Positions 24,201 to 31,914 of a stretch of DNA of 45,154 nucleotides are shown here, piece after piece; position 1 is the first letter of the stretch, and each line of letters opens with the position of its first letter. The stretch lies in assembly GCA_021161905.1 (NCBI GenBank), contig JAGGZT010000045.1, forward strand, positions 1 through 45,154, in the 5' to 3' direction. The DNA is from Acidobacteriota bacterium (lineage in GTDB: Bacteria > Acidobacteriota > B3-B38 > Guanabaribacteriales > JAGGZT01). Position numbers and translations under genes: made by a program. The notes beneath the pieces are model-generated. The model did no database searches. It had not been told where the DNA came from and saw nothing but the letters and a program-made list of their open reading frames with translations.

Positions 24201-25631
24201 CGCTCCCTTGCCTCCTATCTCGTCGGCAGTGAAGAAGCGAAGCGCTTCCTCTTCCACATCCTCGAGGGTGGTCCCACCGAGCTCAGCCTTCCCCAGGTAG
24301 GGGAGACGGTGGGCGAGGAAATAGCAGGCGCTTCTCACCCCCTTATCCGTTTTCCCGGTTGCGATGAGCACTGTCTCCTTCTTCCTCCACCCCTTGGGAA
24401 CGATGCCGAGGAGCCCCTCATCCCCTTTAAGGGTGAGAAGGTTCAATCTGCCCTTTTTTATAAGGGATTTTATAAGTGGCTCATCCCTCTTCCCCACAAT
24501 GATCGGGTTGGTGATGGGTTCACCCTCTTTAAGCTCCTCCTTGAAGGTGGCGATGGGGAAGATGATCCCGGTTGCTGAAAGCCCGATGCGGGAGGCGATG
24601 GCGAGAACCCCCTGGGCTATCTCAAGGGAGGTTTCGGTGAAGATTATCCGGGTATCGGTTCTTTCGGGAAGGAGACTTCCCCTTCCTGTTTTATCCTTGG
24701 TATCGCTGTAGATACCCTCGAGGCTATAGAAGGTGGAAAGATCGAAATCCTTTTTCCCTTCGCTCGCCTCAAGTGGAGGAAGCACCCGCTTCTTGGAACC
24801 TCCCACTCGAGGGATGACGATCGATACCTCTTTTCCCTTGGTAGAGAGCATCAGCTCGAGCTCGGAAAGACGGGGAAACGAAAGCTCCTTTTCCCTTTTC
24901 CCCTTAAAATGGGAGGAGACGAGCTCCCTTAAAATGATGTTTGCCCTTTTAAGATCCTCCTCATCCTTAAGCGATACCTCGAGCGATAGCCGGCGGAGCT
25001 CATCCCCCTTTCCATAGATCGCCTTGACCGTTCGAACCGTCTTAGGGGCGATCTTCTCCTTTTTGAGGAAAGAGGAGACCTCTTTCTCTACCTCGCTTAT
25101 TTTTCCCTTCTTCGGAGAGAAGAGATAGGGGAGGCGGAAGGAGAGACCGCGCCCCGCCCGCCTCAAACCCTCTTCATCCCGCCCGATAATGAGGATGAAA
25201 GGTTTTCCCTTGGATTGGAGAAGGCGCACCATCCCCTCGCCGGGGGAGAGCTTCTCCAACTCTTCCTTCACCCCGAGTGAGGAGAGGAGCGTGTTGGGAG
25301 GGGATATGATTATAGGGATTTTCCTCCCCCTAAGCCCCTCGTCAAGAGTGGCGCTAATGGGGAGGTCGAGCTCCGTTGTCTCAAAGCCGAGTCGTAAAGC
25401 GACCTCAGCACCTGTTGCTATCTCCGCTGGGGATGGTTTTTCAGGGAGCACGATCACCCCATTTATCCCGTCTGGGACATCATCGTTGTTTCTGTCCTGA
25501 AGGAGGTTCCCTATCCGGTAAAGGGAGGAGAGGGAAAGAGGAGCTTTCCCCTCTTCAGAGGAAGACGCTTTTACCCCGAAAGAAAGGAGGGCTATCACAA
25601 GTAGGATCAGAGATATCCTTAGGTTTCTCAT
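21231..25631 (-). CDS. Giant exported M14-type peptidase with duplicated N-terminal modules
   Basis: 1466 residues, far longer than ordinary M14 enzymes. Signal peptide at about 1-23. Two related alpha/beta modules follow, at about 30-195 and 300-470; both end in a phrase like RRAGRGLSFRLPYLF / RSACYFLAHRLPYLG preceded by a hydrophobic strand. A middle region of unknown fold follows. The M14 domain is near the C-terminus (about 1050-1400), with HxxE in GRQHANEVTST (H1123, E1126) and the IENVDGT motif about 30 residues later. The third His cannot be fixed by eye; YTFHGFLG is a candidate. The start codon overlaps the stop of the HEAT-repeat gene by 4 bp (ATGA), so the two are translationally coupled. 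Likely acts in the periplasm or at the surface on peptides or peptidoglycan-like substrates. Confidence 0.85.
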   Translation of the reverse strand: MRNLRISLILLVIALLSFGVKASSSEEGKAPLSLSSLYRIGNLLQDRNNDDVPDGINGVIVLPEKPSPAEIATGAEVALRLGFETTELDLPISATLDEGLRGRKIPIIISPPNTLLSSLGVKEELEKLSPGEGMVRLLQSKGKPFILIIGRDEEGLRRAGRGLSFRLPYLFSPKKGKISEVEKEVSSFLKKEKIAPKTVRTVKAIYGKGDELRRLSLEVSLKDEEDLKRANIILRELVSSHFKGKREKELSFPRLSELELMLSTKGKEVSIVIPRVGGSKKRVLPPLEASEGKKDFDLSTFYSLEGIYSDTKDKTGRGSLLPERTDTRIIFTETSLEIAQGVLAIASRIGLSATGIIFPIATFKEELKEGEPITNPIIVGKRDEPLIKSLIKKGRLNLLTLKGDEGLLGIVPKGWRKKETVLIATGKTDKGVRSACYFLAHRLPYLGKAELGGTTLEDVEEEALRFFTADEIGGKGATAGQLASAIINLKKLPLSGKPQIKLYLEAPGKGLPEKLSTLIEERFGQKVKVSTIRRKDPKPIFKKSFQIPWEGNELIRLVSQVSSKLSPEKPVLIFALVSEPPKVRAELSSRIERILLEQGIKKDKIKITILNAYKPGFSWLAYGVLPKLKRYKGKIKKIVISYQKFPSVREPYENKRARRYDKELPNRFLAELYPIDDVFAQELGISRDQVVFKEKRYDKNKPIYQIKVVDERKKEITIDSFSPPLKEQDYFRDYPDAPGELLPPFLSRNRYYGRVRVPTGFVEVKQGERSILKKRIKTDLERVWEIYQRELLPTFRNLVLKITGFPRDSKIKEKQPFFSLLRFDLALSESDFPVYPLGGKMNYTYRDLAPENPKGIRQERISSLEAISEDLYFVTLDFFKALGEELLGPQKPFTTPGLVLPVVHPDERYLGRAGRFSVSFNVNQADFPKMVVGQKEVKLSGVKFRDTDLEGRKLSLRLRRPSTIGLVIKGEKAHSLLLRLLVDDAEKGGEMVDALNLLKKQGIAQEVFNYPDLSRMEFLILDGKKMLTRGIKVAQKVKSVVQSKKEEEEYPVPLDRPIGYEESVGIMRKLARHPGVILFPLSESYQGRKVYGMTVTLPKVGMLRSIPKLITYKPTYFALGRQHANEVTSTNAILKLIELITSDKDYLKLLKKINLVAIPIENVDGTAIHDQLRKITPLWMLHAGRYNSVGVNVSYPKFTVENGRFVFSKPPKYREGLARLKMFRLFLPDVFGNNHTFPSHEWVQPFAGYAPPDFPSYLIPRALFYTFHGFLGTKRRIDDPAHPGKMIEIAIPDPDYPETLALAVGHREMITTLLANNRFRDPAGRTIDWWNEEFRKVYLKYGEKPLPKHFETAYYNHLLVYFPAKNKSPSSRSFMARFPNITGLEWVTETADETPYGAYCELASRAHLICDEATARMLATSSFEIKREGEEYRNGGRLTIYRRRPVIPANLPEKPWIISGEIKLKY

Positions 25632-26884
25632 TTTGTTTCTCCCCCGGTTAGGGCAATGGCTTTGATGATTAGGGATGAGGAGATGATCTGCTCCTCCTTG
25701 TTTCCTTTAGTAAGGAGGTTGTTTAGCCTCCTCATCCCCTTCTCATCGCCGAGAAGGGCGAGGGCTACTGATGCCTTTATCCGTACCTCTCTCTCCCGGT
25801 CGGAGAGAAGCTCCCTTAATTGGGGTATCTTCTCTTTGGCGCCGATTACCCCCATAGCAAAAGCGGTTTCCCCCCTTACCAAGGGTGAGGGATGGTTCAA
25901 GAAGGGGGTTAGAGCTTTCACCACCATGGGAGAGGGAAAGAGAGAAAGTGCTTTTATCGCTTCGGTTATTATCCTCCACTCAGGATCGGCTAACGCCTTG
26001 TTGAAGAGAGGTATGTCCTCTTTCCTCTTCAGGGAGGAGAGGGAGGAGATAGCAGTAAGCCTTACCTCAGGCTTCTTATCGCTGATGAGGAAAGCCAATA
26101 TCTCCGCCCGGCGTTTCGCTGTCTCCTTTCCCCAACGCCCATTTTCCTTGAGGGCTGAGGCAAGGGCTTCCCTTACTCGAGCCGATTTATCCTTCTTCAT
26201 ATTCTCTATTAGATTAAGTCCCTTTTCTCCACCCCTTTCGCCGATTAATAGGATCACCACCCTTCTTACCTCTGGCTCTTTCGAAGAGAGGAGTTTTTTA
26301 AGCTCCGTTTCCGCTTTTTTATCCCCTGCCTCAAGGAGGGCTGAATAAGAAGCAGTGCGAACCCGGAAGTCGGGGTGCTTTATGAGTTTTTTAAGAGGGG
26401 CAAGGGGATACTTCCCCTTGTTCGGGGAAAGGGTATAGCAGGAGGCGATCTTCAACTGATATTCTGAACTCCTGGCAAAAGATCGGGCGATGGGAAAGCC
26501 AATACCAGGAGAAAGCTTGGATAAAGCAAGAAGCGCGTGATAGCGGACAAGCCAGCTACCGTCGTTTTTCGCGAGCAAAGAAAGCCGGGGGATGACCTTT
26601 TCCTCCCCCGGTTCAAGATAGGAGAAAACGCGCACCGCCTCCGCCCTTACCACCTCTTCTCTATCCTCGGTCATCCTGAGGAGGAAGGGGAGAAATAAGG
26701 AGGGAAGCGGGGAAACCGCCCTAACCGCGCTGAGCCTTATCCTGAAATCTGGCTCCCCCCCTGCCTTTTCTATCACCTTCTTCGCTTTATCAAAGGGGAG
26801 CCTCTCTTTCTCTACTTTTTCCCCCATCAGCGGCAGGGAAAGAAAAAGTATAAAAAATAATGATAAGAAGATCCTTCCTTTCAT
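25628..26884 (-). CDS. Exported HEAT-repeat protein
   Basis: 418 residues: a signal peptide (1-21, ending LPLMG), then nearly continuous HEAT-like helical repeats from about 35 to 410. The recurrent phrase is a (D/N)xxxxVRxxAxxAL pattern, for example REEVVRAEAVRVF, PEVRLTAISSLSSL and REVRIKASVALALLG. It is probably a periplasmic binding scaffold and lacks enzymatic motifs. An ATG at 26917 is in frame, but it lies inside the TATAAT box of the promoter (TATAATG) and so cannot be in the mRNA. The ATG at 26884 follows a GGAG site and begins the signal peptide. First gene of the operon with the giant M14 peptidase, which it may help bind or position. Confidence 0.85.
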   Translation of the reverse strand: MKGRIFLSLFFILFLSLPLMGEKVEKERLPFDKAKKVIEKAGGEPDFRIRLSAVRAVSPLPSLFLPFLLRMTEDREEVVRAEAVRVFSYLEPGEEKVIPRLSLLAKNDGSWLVRYHALLALSKLSPGIGFPIARSFARSSEYQLKIASCYTLSPNKGKYPLAPLKKLIKHPDFRVRTASYSALLEAGDKKAETELKKLLSSKEPEVRRVVILLIGERGGEKGLNLIENMKKDKSARVREALASALKENGRWGKETAKRRAEILAFLISDKKPEVRLTAISSLSSLKRKEDIPLFNKALADPEWRIITEAIKALSLFPSPMVVKALTPFLNHPSPLVRGETAFAMGVIGAKEKIPQLRELLSDREREVRIKASVALALLGDEKGMRRLNNLLTKGNKEEQIISSSLIIKAIALTGGETK

Positions 26885-26915
26885 CGGTAGGCTCCATCCG
26901 GATGGTTTTCGTCCC

Positions 26916-26945
26916 ATTATAGTTAGGAAGATGTCCCCTGGTCAA
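26916..26945 (-). promoter_or_regulatory. Strong sigma-70-like promoter of the HEAT-M14 operon
   Basis: Minus strand: -35 TTGACC (26945-26940), 18-bp spacer, perfect -10 TATAAT (26921-26916). The expected transcript start is near 26909, about 25 nt before the chosen ATG. Confidence 0.8.
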
Positions 26946-26972
26946 GGAGGGGATCTGCCTTAATCTGCTTAG

Positions 26973-27137
26973 CCTCCCGAGGTGTATCTCCTGAGATACA
27001 AGAATCATCGGTTAAGGGATTTCGAGAAGGCGAAGGAGATGTTTGAGCTCTCCTTGAAGGAGGATCCTGACCAACTGCTCGCCCTTAAAGAGCTTGAGGT
27101 GGTAAAAGCCAGGCTTAGGAACCCTGCTATCGGTTGA
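26973..27137 (+). pseudogene. 3' relic of a second GWxTD-TPR gene
   Basis: A 55-codon open stretch bounded on the left by a TAG (26970-26972), with no start codon or ribosome site that fits a gene. It encodes PEVYLLRYKNHRL, FEKAKEMFELSLKEDPDQ and LEVVKARLRNPAIG, then TGA. The last TPR and tail of the neighbouring intact GWxTD protein read GEVYQKSGNLKKAKEIFELS and KLEEIKKKLNSG, so the two are clearly paralogous. It is the tail of a lost upstream copy, left about 95 bp before the surviving gene. A small hairpin after the relic (GGACCT-TTAG-AGGTCC, 27153-27168) may be its old terminator. Confidence 0.7.
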
Positions 27138-27177
27138 TCCCTATCATTATTTGGACCTTTAGAGGTCCTTATTGGGT

Positions 27178-27206
27178 TTGCTCTTCGCTCACTTTTCAAT
27201 TACAAT
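27178..27206 (+). promoter_or_regulatory. Promoter of the GWxTD gene
   Basis: -35 TTGCTC (27178-27183), 17-bp spacer, -10 TACAAT (27201-27206). The start codon at 27231 is about 18 nt from the expected transcript start, with the ribosome site between. Confidence 0.55.
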
Positions 27207-27230
27207 TGATATTTGGAGGAGGAAGTTAAG

Positions 27231-29366
27231 ATGAGGCGTTTTTGGGTCTTCGTTGGTGCGTTATTAATCATTATCTCGTTTGTGCTTTCCCCTGTTTGTT
27301 TGGCATCTCCCGCTGTTTCGGGTGAGAAGGAGGCGATTAAGAAACTTCCCAAGAAGCACCGGAAGTGGCTGGAAGAGGTGACCTATATAATCACCAAGAA
27401 GGAGAGGGAAGCGTTTCTCTCCCTGAAGAGTGATAAGATGCGAGACAAGTTCATCGAGTTATTCTGGAAGATGCGAGATCCCACTCCGGGGACGAAGAAA
27501 AACGAGTTCAAGGAGGAGTTTTACAAGAGATTTGAGTACGCCAATAAGTTCTTGGGGCGGGAGACCTATAAGCCGGGCTGGAAGACCGATAGGGGGAGGA
27601 TATATATCCTTCTTGGTCCCCCGCGGGACATCCAGCGGTTTGATAATACCCAGTACACCTACCCCATTGAGCTTTGGCACTACGATTCCGGTGGGCTTCC
27701 TGGGTTACCTGCATTTTTCCACCTTATCTTCTTCAAGCGTAACGGGGTGGGGGAGTTTGTCCTCTACGACCCTATACGCGATGGAGTTGAGGAGCTATTG
27801 CTCCCATCGATGACCTTAGACCGGGGACTGGGGGCGGCTTATCAGCTTCTTCGTCAAGTGAGTCCGGAGCTCGCCCGAGCTGCCCTTTCTCTCGATGATG
27901 GGGAGCCGGTTGATTTCTACTCCCTTCATCCGAGCTTAGCATCGACCGTACTTTTGGGTAAGATAGCTACCCTGCCCGAGAGGTTGATCCATTCGGATTA
28001 TGTGGACAATTTTTTGAAAGGAATACCAACCGTTCGAGTAGAGTACAGCTATCGTCTTATCACCCTTTCCTCCTCTCTGAACACCTTCCGGGATGAGTTG
28101 GGGAATTACTTCTTACACTTCGCTTTAGGAGTTGAGCCGAAGAATGTATCGCTTGGCAAATATAAAGATAAGTATTATGGCGCTTTTGAGATCGTTGGTG
28201 ATATTTCCGATCTCAATGGCAAGATAATAGCGAAGATAAACGATGAGGTAGAGCTCAATCTTAGTGAGGAGGAGTTTAAGAAGGTGAGAAGCTCCTCCTT
28301 TGTATTTGAGGGGAAGAAGGTAATTCTTCCCGGAAGGTACAGGGTTAAGCTGTATCTCAGGAACAATGTCTCCCGGGAATACGGTGTGGTTGAAGGTACT
28401 ATAGATGTACCTGAGCCATCGTCCGACCTGGTACAGGTCTCAACCCCTCTTCTTGCCTTCAAGGTATTAAAGCCAAACCGGCGGTATTCCGATAAGCGGA
28501 AGCCATTTGAGATGGGTAACTTCCTGTTTCTTGCCAATCCCATTAGCCTTTTCCCTCAGGGAAGTAAGCTCTATCTTTTCTATCAGGTGTATCTGCCCCG
28601 TGAGGGGAGCATCTCTCCTTATTCCCTTTCCGCCCGTTACGATATCCTGCAGCAGAAGAAGCTCATCTCCTCTGAGGAGGAGTTTCTGGGTAGCTACTAT
28701 TCGGGTAAGGAGAAGGTGTTCAATATTGTAAAGCCGATACCCCTTTCTTTTCCTCCAGGTGAGTACCAATTGAAGGTGGTCGTTATCTCCGGGGGGAAGG
28801 AGATTGCTGAGACGAAGCCAATATCGTTCACCATATCCCCTTATCCCAAGCTACCTGCTCCCTATATCTATGCCAAGGATTTTCCCCCGGGGTTCTCCTC
28901 CTTATACAATTACCAGAGGGGTAAAGAGTACTTAGCCCTTGGTAAAAGAGAAGAGGCAGAGCGAGAGTTCCGCGAAGCGCTGAAGAAAAACGGCGATTTC
29001 GTGGCGGCGAGAAAGGAGCTTGTTCAGCTTTACCTCGATGGCAAGAAATATAAAGAGGTGATAGACCTCCTCGAGCCAGTGGTGCTCAAGTCGCCGAATG
29101 ATTATGAGATACTGATGGCGCTTGGCCTATCCTATAGAGGCCTCGGAGAATACTATGATGCCATCCGCTATTACGAACGGGCGCGGATGGTAAAGGGCAG
29201 GGATGCTCCGGTTGGTTTGCTTAATCAATTAGGAGAGGTGTATCAAAAATCGGGAAACCTTAAAAAGGCAAAGGAGATATTTGAACTTTCCCTGAAGAAG
29301 AAAGCTAATCAACCACTGATTACAAAGAAGCTGGAAGAGATAAAGAAGAAACTAAATAGCGGTTAG
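27231..29366 (+). CDS. Exported GWxTD-domain protein with C-terminal TPRs
   Basis: 711 residues. Signal peptide (about 1-26), then the GWxTD domain (about 45-185) with FIELFWKMRDPTPGT and the name-giving PGWKTDRGRIYILLGPP (GWKTD at about 116-120). Beta-rich domains follow (about 200-560), then two or three TPR units (about 565-690). GWxTD proteins are common in Acidobacteriota, Bacteroidota and relatives and have no settled function. An in-frame TTG at 27213 lies inside the GGAGGAGGAAG ribosome site, so the ATG at 27231 is the start. The gene converges on the sulfatase-fold genes with only 4 bp between stops. All three neighbouring products are exported or membrane-bound TPR proteins, which hints at a shared envelope complex (inference). 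Confidence 0.9.
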   Translation: MRRFWVFVGALLIIISFVLSPVCLASPAVSGEKEAIKKLPKKHRKWLEEVTYIITKKEREAFLSLKSDKMRDKFIELFWKMRDPTPGTKKNEFKEEFYKRFEYANKFLGRETYKPGWKTDRGRIYILLGPPRDIQRFDNTQYTYPIELWHYDSGGLPGLPAFFHLIFFKRNGVGEFVLYDPIRDGVEELLLPSMTLDRGLGAAYQLLRQVSPELARAALSLDDGEPVDFYSLHPSLASTVLLGKIATLPERLIHSDYVDNFLKGIPTVRVEYSYRLITLSSSLNTFRDELGNYFLHFALGVEPKNVSLGKYKDKYYGAFEIVGDISDLNGKIIAKINDEVELNLSEEEFKKVRSSSFVFEGKKVILPGRYRVKLYLRNNVSREYGVVEGTIDVPEPSSDLVQVSTPLLAFKVLKPNRRYSDKRKPFEMGNFLFLANPISLFPQGSKLYLFYQVYLPREGSISPYSLSARYDILQQKKLISSEEEFLGSYYSGKEKVFNIVKPIPLSFPPGEYQLKVVVISGGKEIAETKPISFTISPYPKLPAPYIYAKDFPPGFSSLYNYQRGKEYLALGKREEAEREFREALKKNGDFVAARKELVQLYLDGKKYKEVIDLLEPVVLKSPNDYEILMALGLSYRGLGEYYDAIRYYERARMVKGRDAPVGLLNQLGEVYQKSGNLKKAKEIFELSLKKKANQPLITKKLEEIKKKLNSG

Positions 29367-29370
29367 CTTT

Positions 29371-31914
29371 TTACCGATTGCTTCCTCCTCCCGTTTCCAG
29401 TTTACGAGCGAGGGCTACCTCACGGCGAGCCTCTTCGTATCTTCCCAAGCGATTGTAGATATCCGCTAATATGTAGTGACCTAAGGGAGCAAGTGATGAG
29501 GGCGGGTTGAGAGAGAGCCCCTTCTTGGCTAAGGATATCGCTTCCTTTAAGTTTTCTCCTTTATCGAGGTATGCTTTAGCGAGGAAGAGATAGCCCACAG
29601 CCAAATCGGGGGATAGCTCAATAGATTTCTTAAGCTCTGCGATCTCTCCTTCCCTGTCTCCGAGCTTCCCTAACAATCTTCCTAAGTTGTAGTGGGCTTT
29701 GTAGTTATCGGGATAATATTCTATCTCCTTCTCGTATTCCTTCTTCGCCTCCTCGTAGGCTCCTTTGTCTTCATAGAGCTGTGCCAAATTGAAGTGGACC
29801 TTGGGGAACTTGGGGGCGAGTTCGATCGCCCTTTTAAACTCCTTCTCCGCCCGTGCTAAATCCCCTCGTTTGTAGTAAATGACGCCAAGCCCATTGTGGG
29901 CTAAAGGAAGTTCCTCCTTCAGGGAAAGTGCCTTTACGAAATATTTATAGGCTGACTGATGATCCCCCTTCTCCATATAGATATCCGCTATCTGGACATA
30001 GGAGGTATATTCCTTTGGATTGAGTTGGGAGAGTCGGAGGAAGCCGGCGAGCGCCTCATCCAGTTTTCCCATTTGGCGATAGGTGTTTGCTAGGTTGAAG
30101 ACGGCGATGGAATAGTCGGGTTTTAGTTTTAATGTCTCCTTGAACTCCGCGATCGCTTTATCCATCTCCCCGAGGTCCTTATAAACCGTCGCCAGGGTGA
30201 AGTGGGCATCGACGATGTTTGGATCCTCCGCTATTATCTCCTTAAGCTTTTCCTCTGCCAGTTGGTATTCTTTATTGTTGAGGAATTCCCGGGCAATGCC
30301 CATTGCCCGGAAGAGGTGGATCTTGTCCTTGGGGTCGGGTGGCTTCCCTTCATAGGAGCCGACCGGTGCCCCAGCACCGACATAGCCAAGTGCCCGAAGT
30401 CGAGCGATTGTTTCCGGATCAAGTTGCTCCACCCGTTTTGCCTTTCCCTTTTGGGAGTAACGCTTGATCACCGTCTCCAGGGTGAGCTTAAGTTTTCTCG
30501 CAATATCCTTTTTCTCCTCGATGAGGTTATTAAGCTCCATAGGATCGGTGATAAGGTCGTAGAGCTCTGGCTTTGGAGCATCGATGTATTTATACCTTCG
30601 GGTCTGGATCGCTTTCAATTCGCTCCAACCGTAATGGAATCTGGGAAAGTAGCTTTCGGAGTAGGCGGTTATTGTACCTTTAGCTTTCTTTCCAACCATT
30701 AGGGGGATAAGGCTTCTCCCCTCTATCTCTTTAGGTATAGGGATACCGAGAGCGTTGAGGATGGTGGGGGTGATGTCGATCGTCCTCACAAGCTCCGATA
30801 TTCTTTCCCCTCGATATTTCCTCCCCGGGAAGCGAAAGATGAGGGGAACATGGGTGGTCGCTTCGTAGATGAAGAAGCCGTGAGTCGCCTCCTTATGTTC
30901 TCCCAGGCTTTCCCCATGGTCTCCTACCACTACAATTATCGTTTTGTCGAGGAGATCGTTCTTTTTGAGATAGTCGATAGCCTTTCCCACTAACATATCG
31001 GTGTAGGCTATCTCTCCGATATAGGGTCTTCCCATATACTCGCTCTTGAACGGCTCCGGAGGATCGTATGGGGTATGGGGGTCGTAGAAGTGGAGCCAGA
31101 GGAAGAACCTTTCCCCTTTATTTTTATCGAGCCAGGAGATGCCGTGTTTCAGAACTTCATCCCCTCGCCGCTGAATATCCCCTAAGCTGAATGACTTGAA
31201 CTTCTTAATATCGAAGCTATCATAGTAGAAGTCAAACCCCTGAGCTAACCCCCATTTGGAGTCAAGGACATACGCACCCATTACCGCTCCGGTAGTGTAC
31301 CCCTTCCCCTTCAGGATCTCAGCCAGGGTGGTCGCTTCATCTGGGAGGAAGTAGTAGCCGTTATCCTTCATCCCATGGTGGAGGGTATAGGTACCGGTCA
31401 TTATAGAGGTGTGGGAAGGGAAGGTTAAGGGGACATCGCAGTGGGCGTCCTCAAATAATATCCCCTCCTCAGCCAGTTTATCCAGGTTTGGCGTCTTTAT
31501 TTCGGGGAAGCCGTAACAAGCCAGTCGGTCCGCTCGAGTGGTATCCAGAGTGATGAGGAGGACATTGAGCTTTGACCGATCGACAGAGCCAATGAGCCCC
31601 TTTAGTTCCTTTTTAGAGATACCCGACTTTCCGGGTAGAGAAGGGAGGATGGCGAAGATGAGGAGGAGTACCAGCGCTACTCCCCCGGCGAGAATGAGGA
31701 TGGTTTTTCGGGGAATAGGGAAAGCTTTTTCTTTCTTTTCTACTACGGCTTTTTCTTTCTTCGGGGAGCTTTCTTTATCCCGGATGAGGTTTAGCTCGGA
31801 AAGGGCTTTCCGTACCTTCTTCCTCGGGATGCCAAGGTGGGAGGCGAGCTCCTCATCCGACATCTTCTTGAAATTCTTCTTTAAGAATTTCCTCTGTTTT
31901 TTCGTCAGATTCAT
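29371..31914 (-). CDS. Membrane-anchored sulfatase-fold/TPR protein with N-terminal HTH
   Basis: 847 residues in four parts. Residues 1-45 look like a small helix-turn-helix (DEELASHLGIPRKKVRKALS). A single hydrophobic segment (about 71-91) predicts a cytoplasmic N-terminus. An alkaline-phosphatase/sulfatase fold spans about 115-530, and about eight TPRs fill 540-830. Metal-site motifs are ITLDTTRADR (D124) and VVVGDHGESLGEHKE. At the formylglycine position of sulfatases (CxPSR) it reads TFPSH, with T164 replacing Cys. So it should use Thr, like phosphodiesterases and phosphoethanolamine or phosphoglycerol transferases of the same fold, or be inactive. Its ATG directly follows the stop of the upstream paralogue (TAGATG), so the pair is co-translated. 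The combination of HTH and periplasmic enzyme is unusual. Confidence 0.85.
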   Translation of the reverse strand: MNLTKKQRKFLKKNFKKMSDEELASHLGIPRKKVRKALSELNLIRDKESSPKKEKAVVEKKEKAFPIPRKTILILAGGVALVLLLIFAILPSLPGKSGISKKELKGLIGSVDRSKLNVLLITLDTTRADRLACYGFPEIKTPNLDKLAEEGILFEDAHCDVPLTFPSHTSIMTGTYTLHHGMKDNGYYFLPDEATTLAEILKGKGYTTGAVMGAYVLDSKWGLAQGFDFYYDSFDIKKFKSFSLGDIQRRGDEVLKHGISWLDKNKGERFFLWLHFYDPHTPYDPPEPFKSEYMGRPYIGEIAYTDMLVGKAIDYLKKNDLLDKTIIVVVGDHGESLGEHKEATHGFFIYEATTHVPLIFRFPGRKYRGERISELVRTIDITPTILNALGIPIPKEIEGRSLIPLMVGKKAKGTITAYSESYFPRFHYGWSELKAIQTRRYKYIDAPKPELYDLITDPMELNNLIEEKKDIARKLKLTLETVIKRYSQKGKAKRVEQLDPETIARLRALGYVGAGAPVGSYEGKPPDPKDKIHLFRAMGIAREFLNNKEYQLAEEKLKEIIAEDPNIVDAHFTLATVYKDLGEMDKAIAEFKETLKLKPDYSIAVFNLANTYRQMGKLDEALAGFLRLSQLNPKEYTSYVQIADIYMEKGDHQSAYKYFVKALSLKEELPLAHNGLGVIYYKRGDLARAEKEFKRAIELAPKFPKVHFNLAQLYEDKGAYEEAKKEYEKEIEYYPDNYKAHYNLGRLLGKLGDREGEIAELKKSIELSPDLAVGYLFLAKAYLDKGENLKEAISLAKKGLSLNPPSSLAPLGHYILADIYNRLGRYEEARREVALARKLETGGGSNR

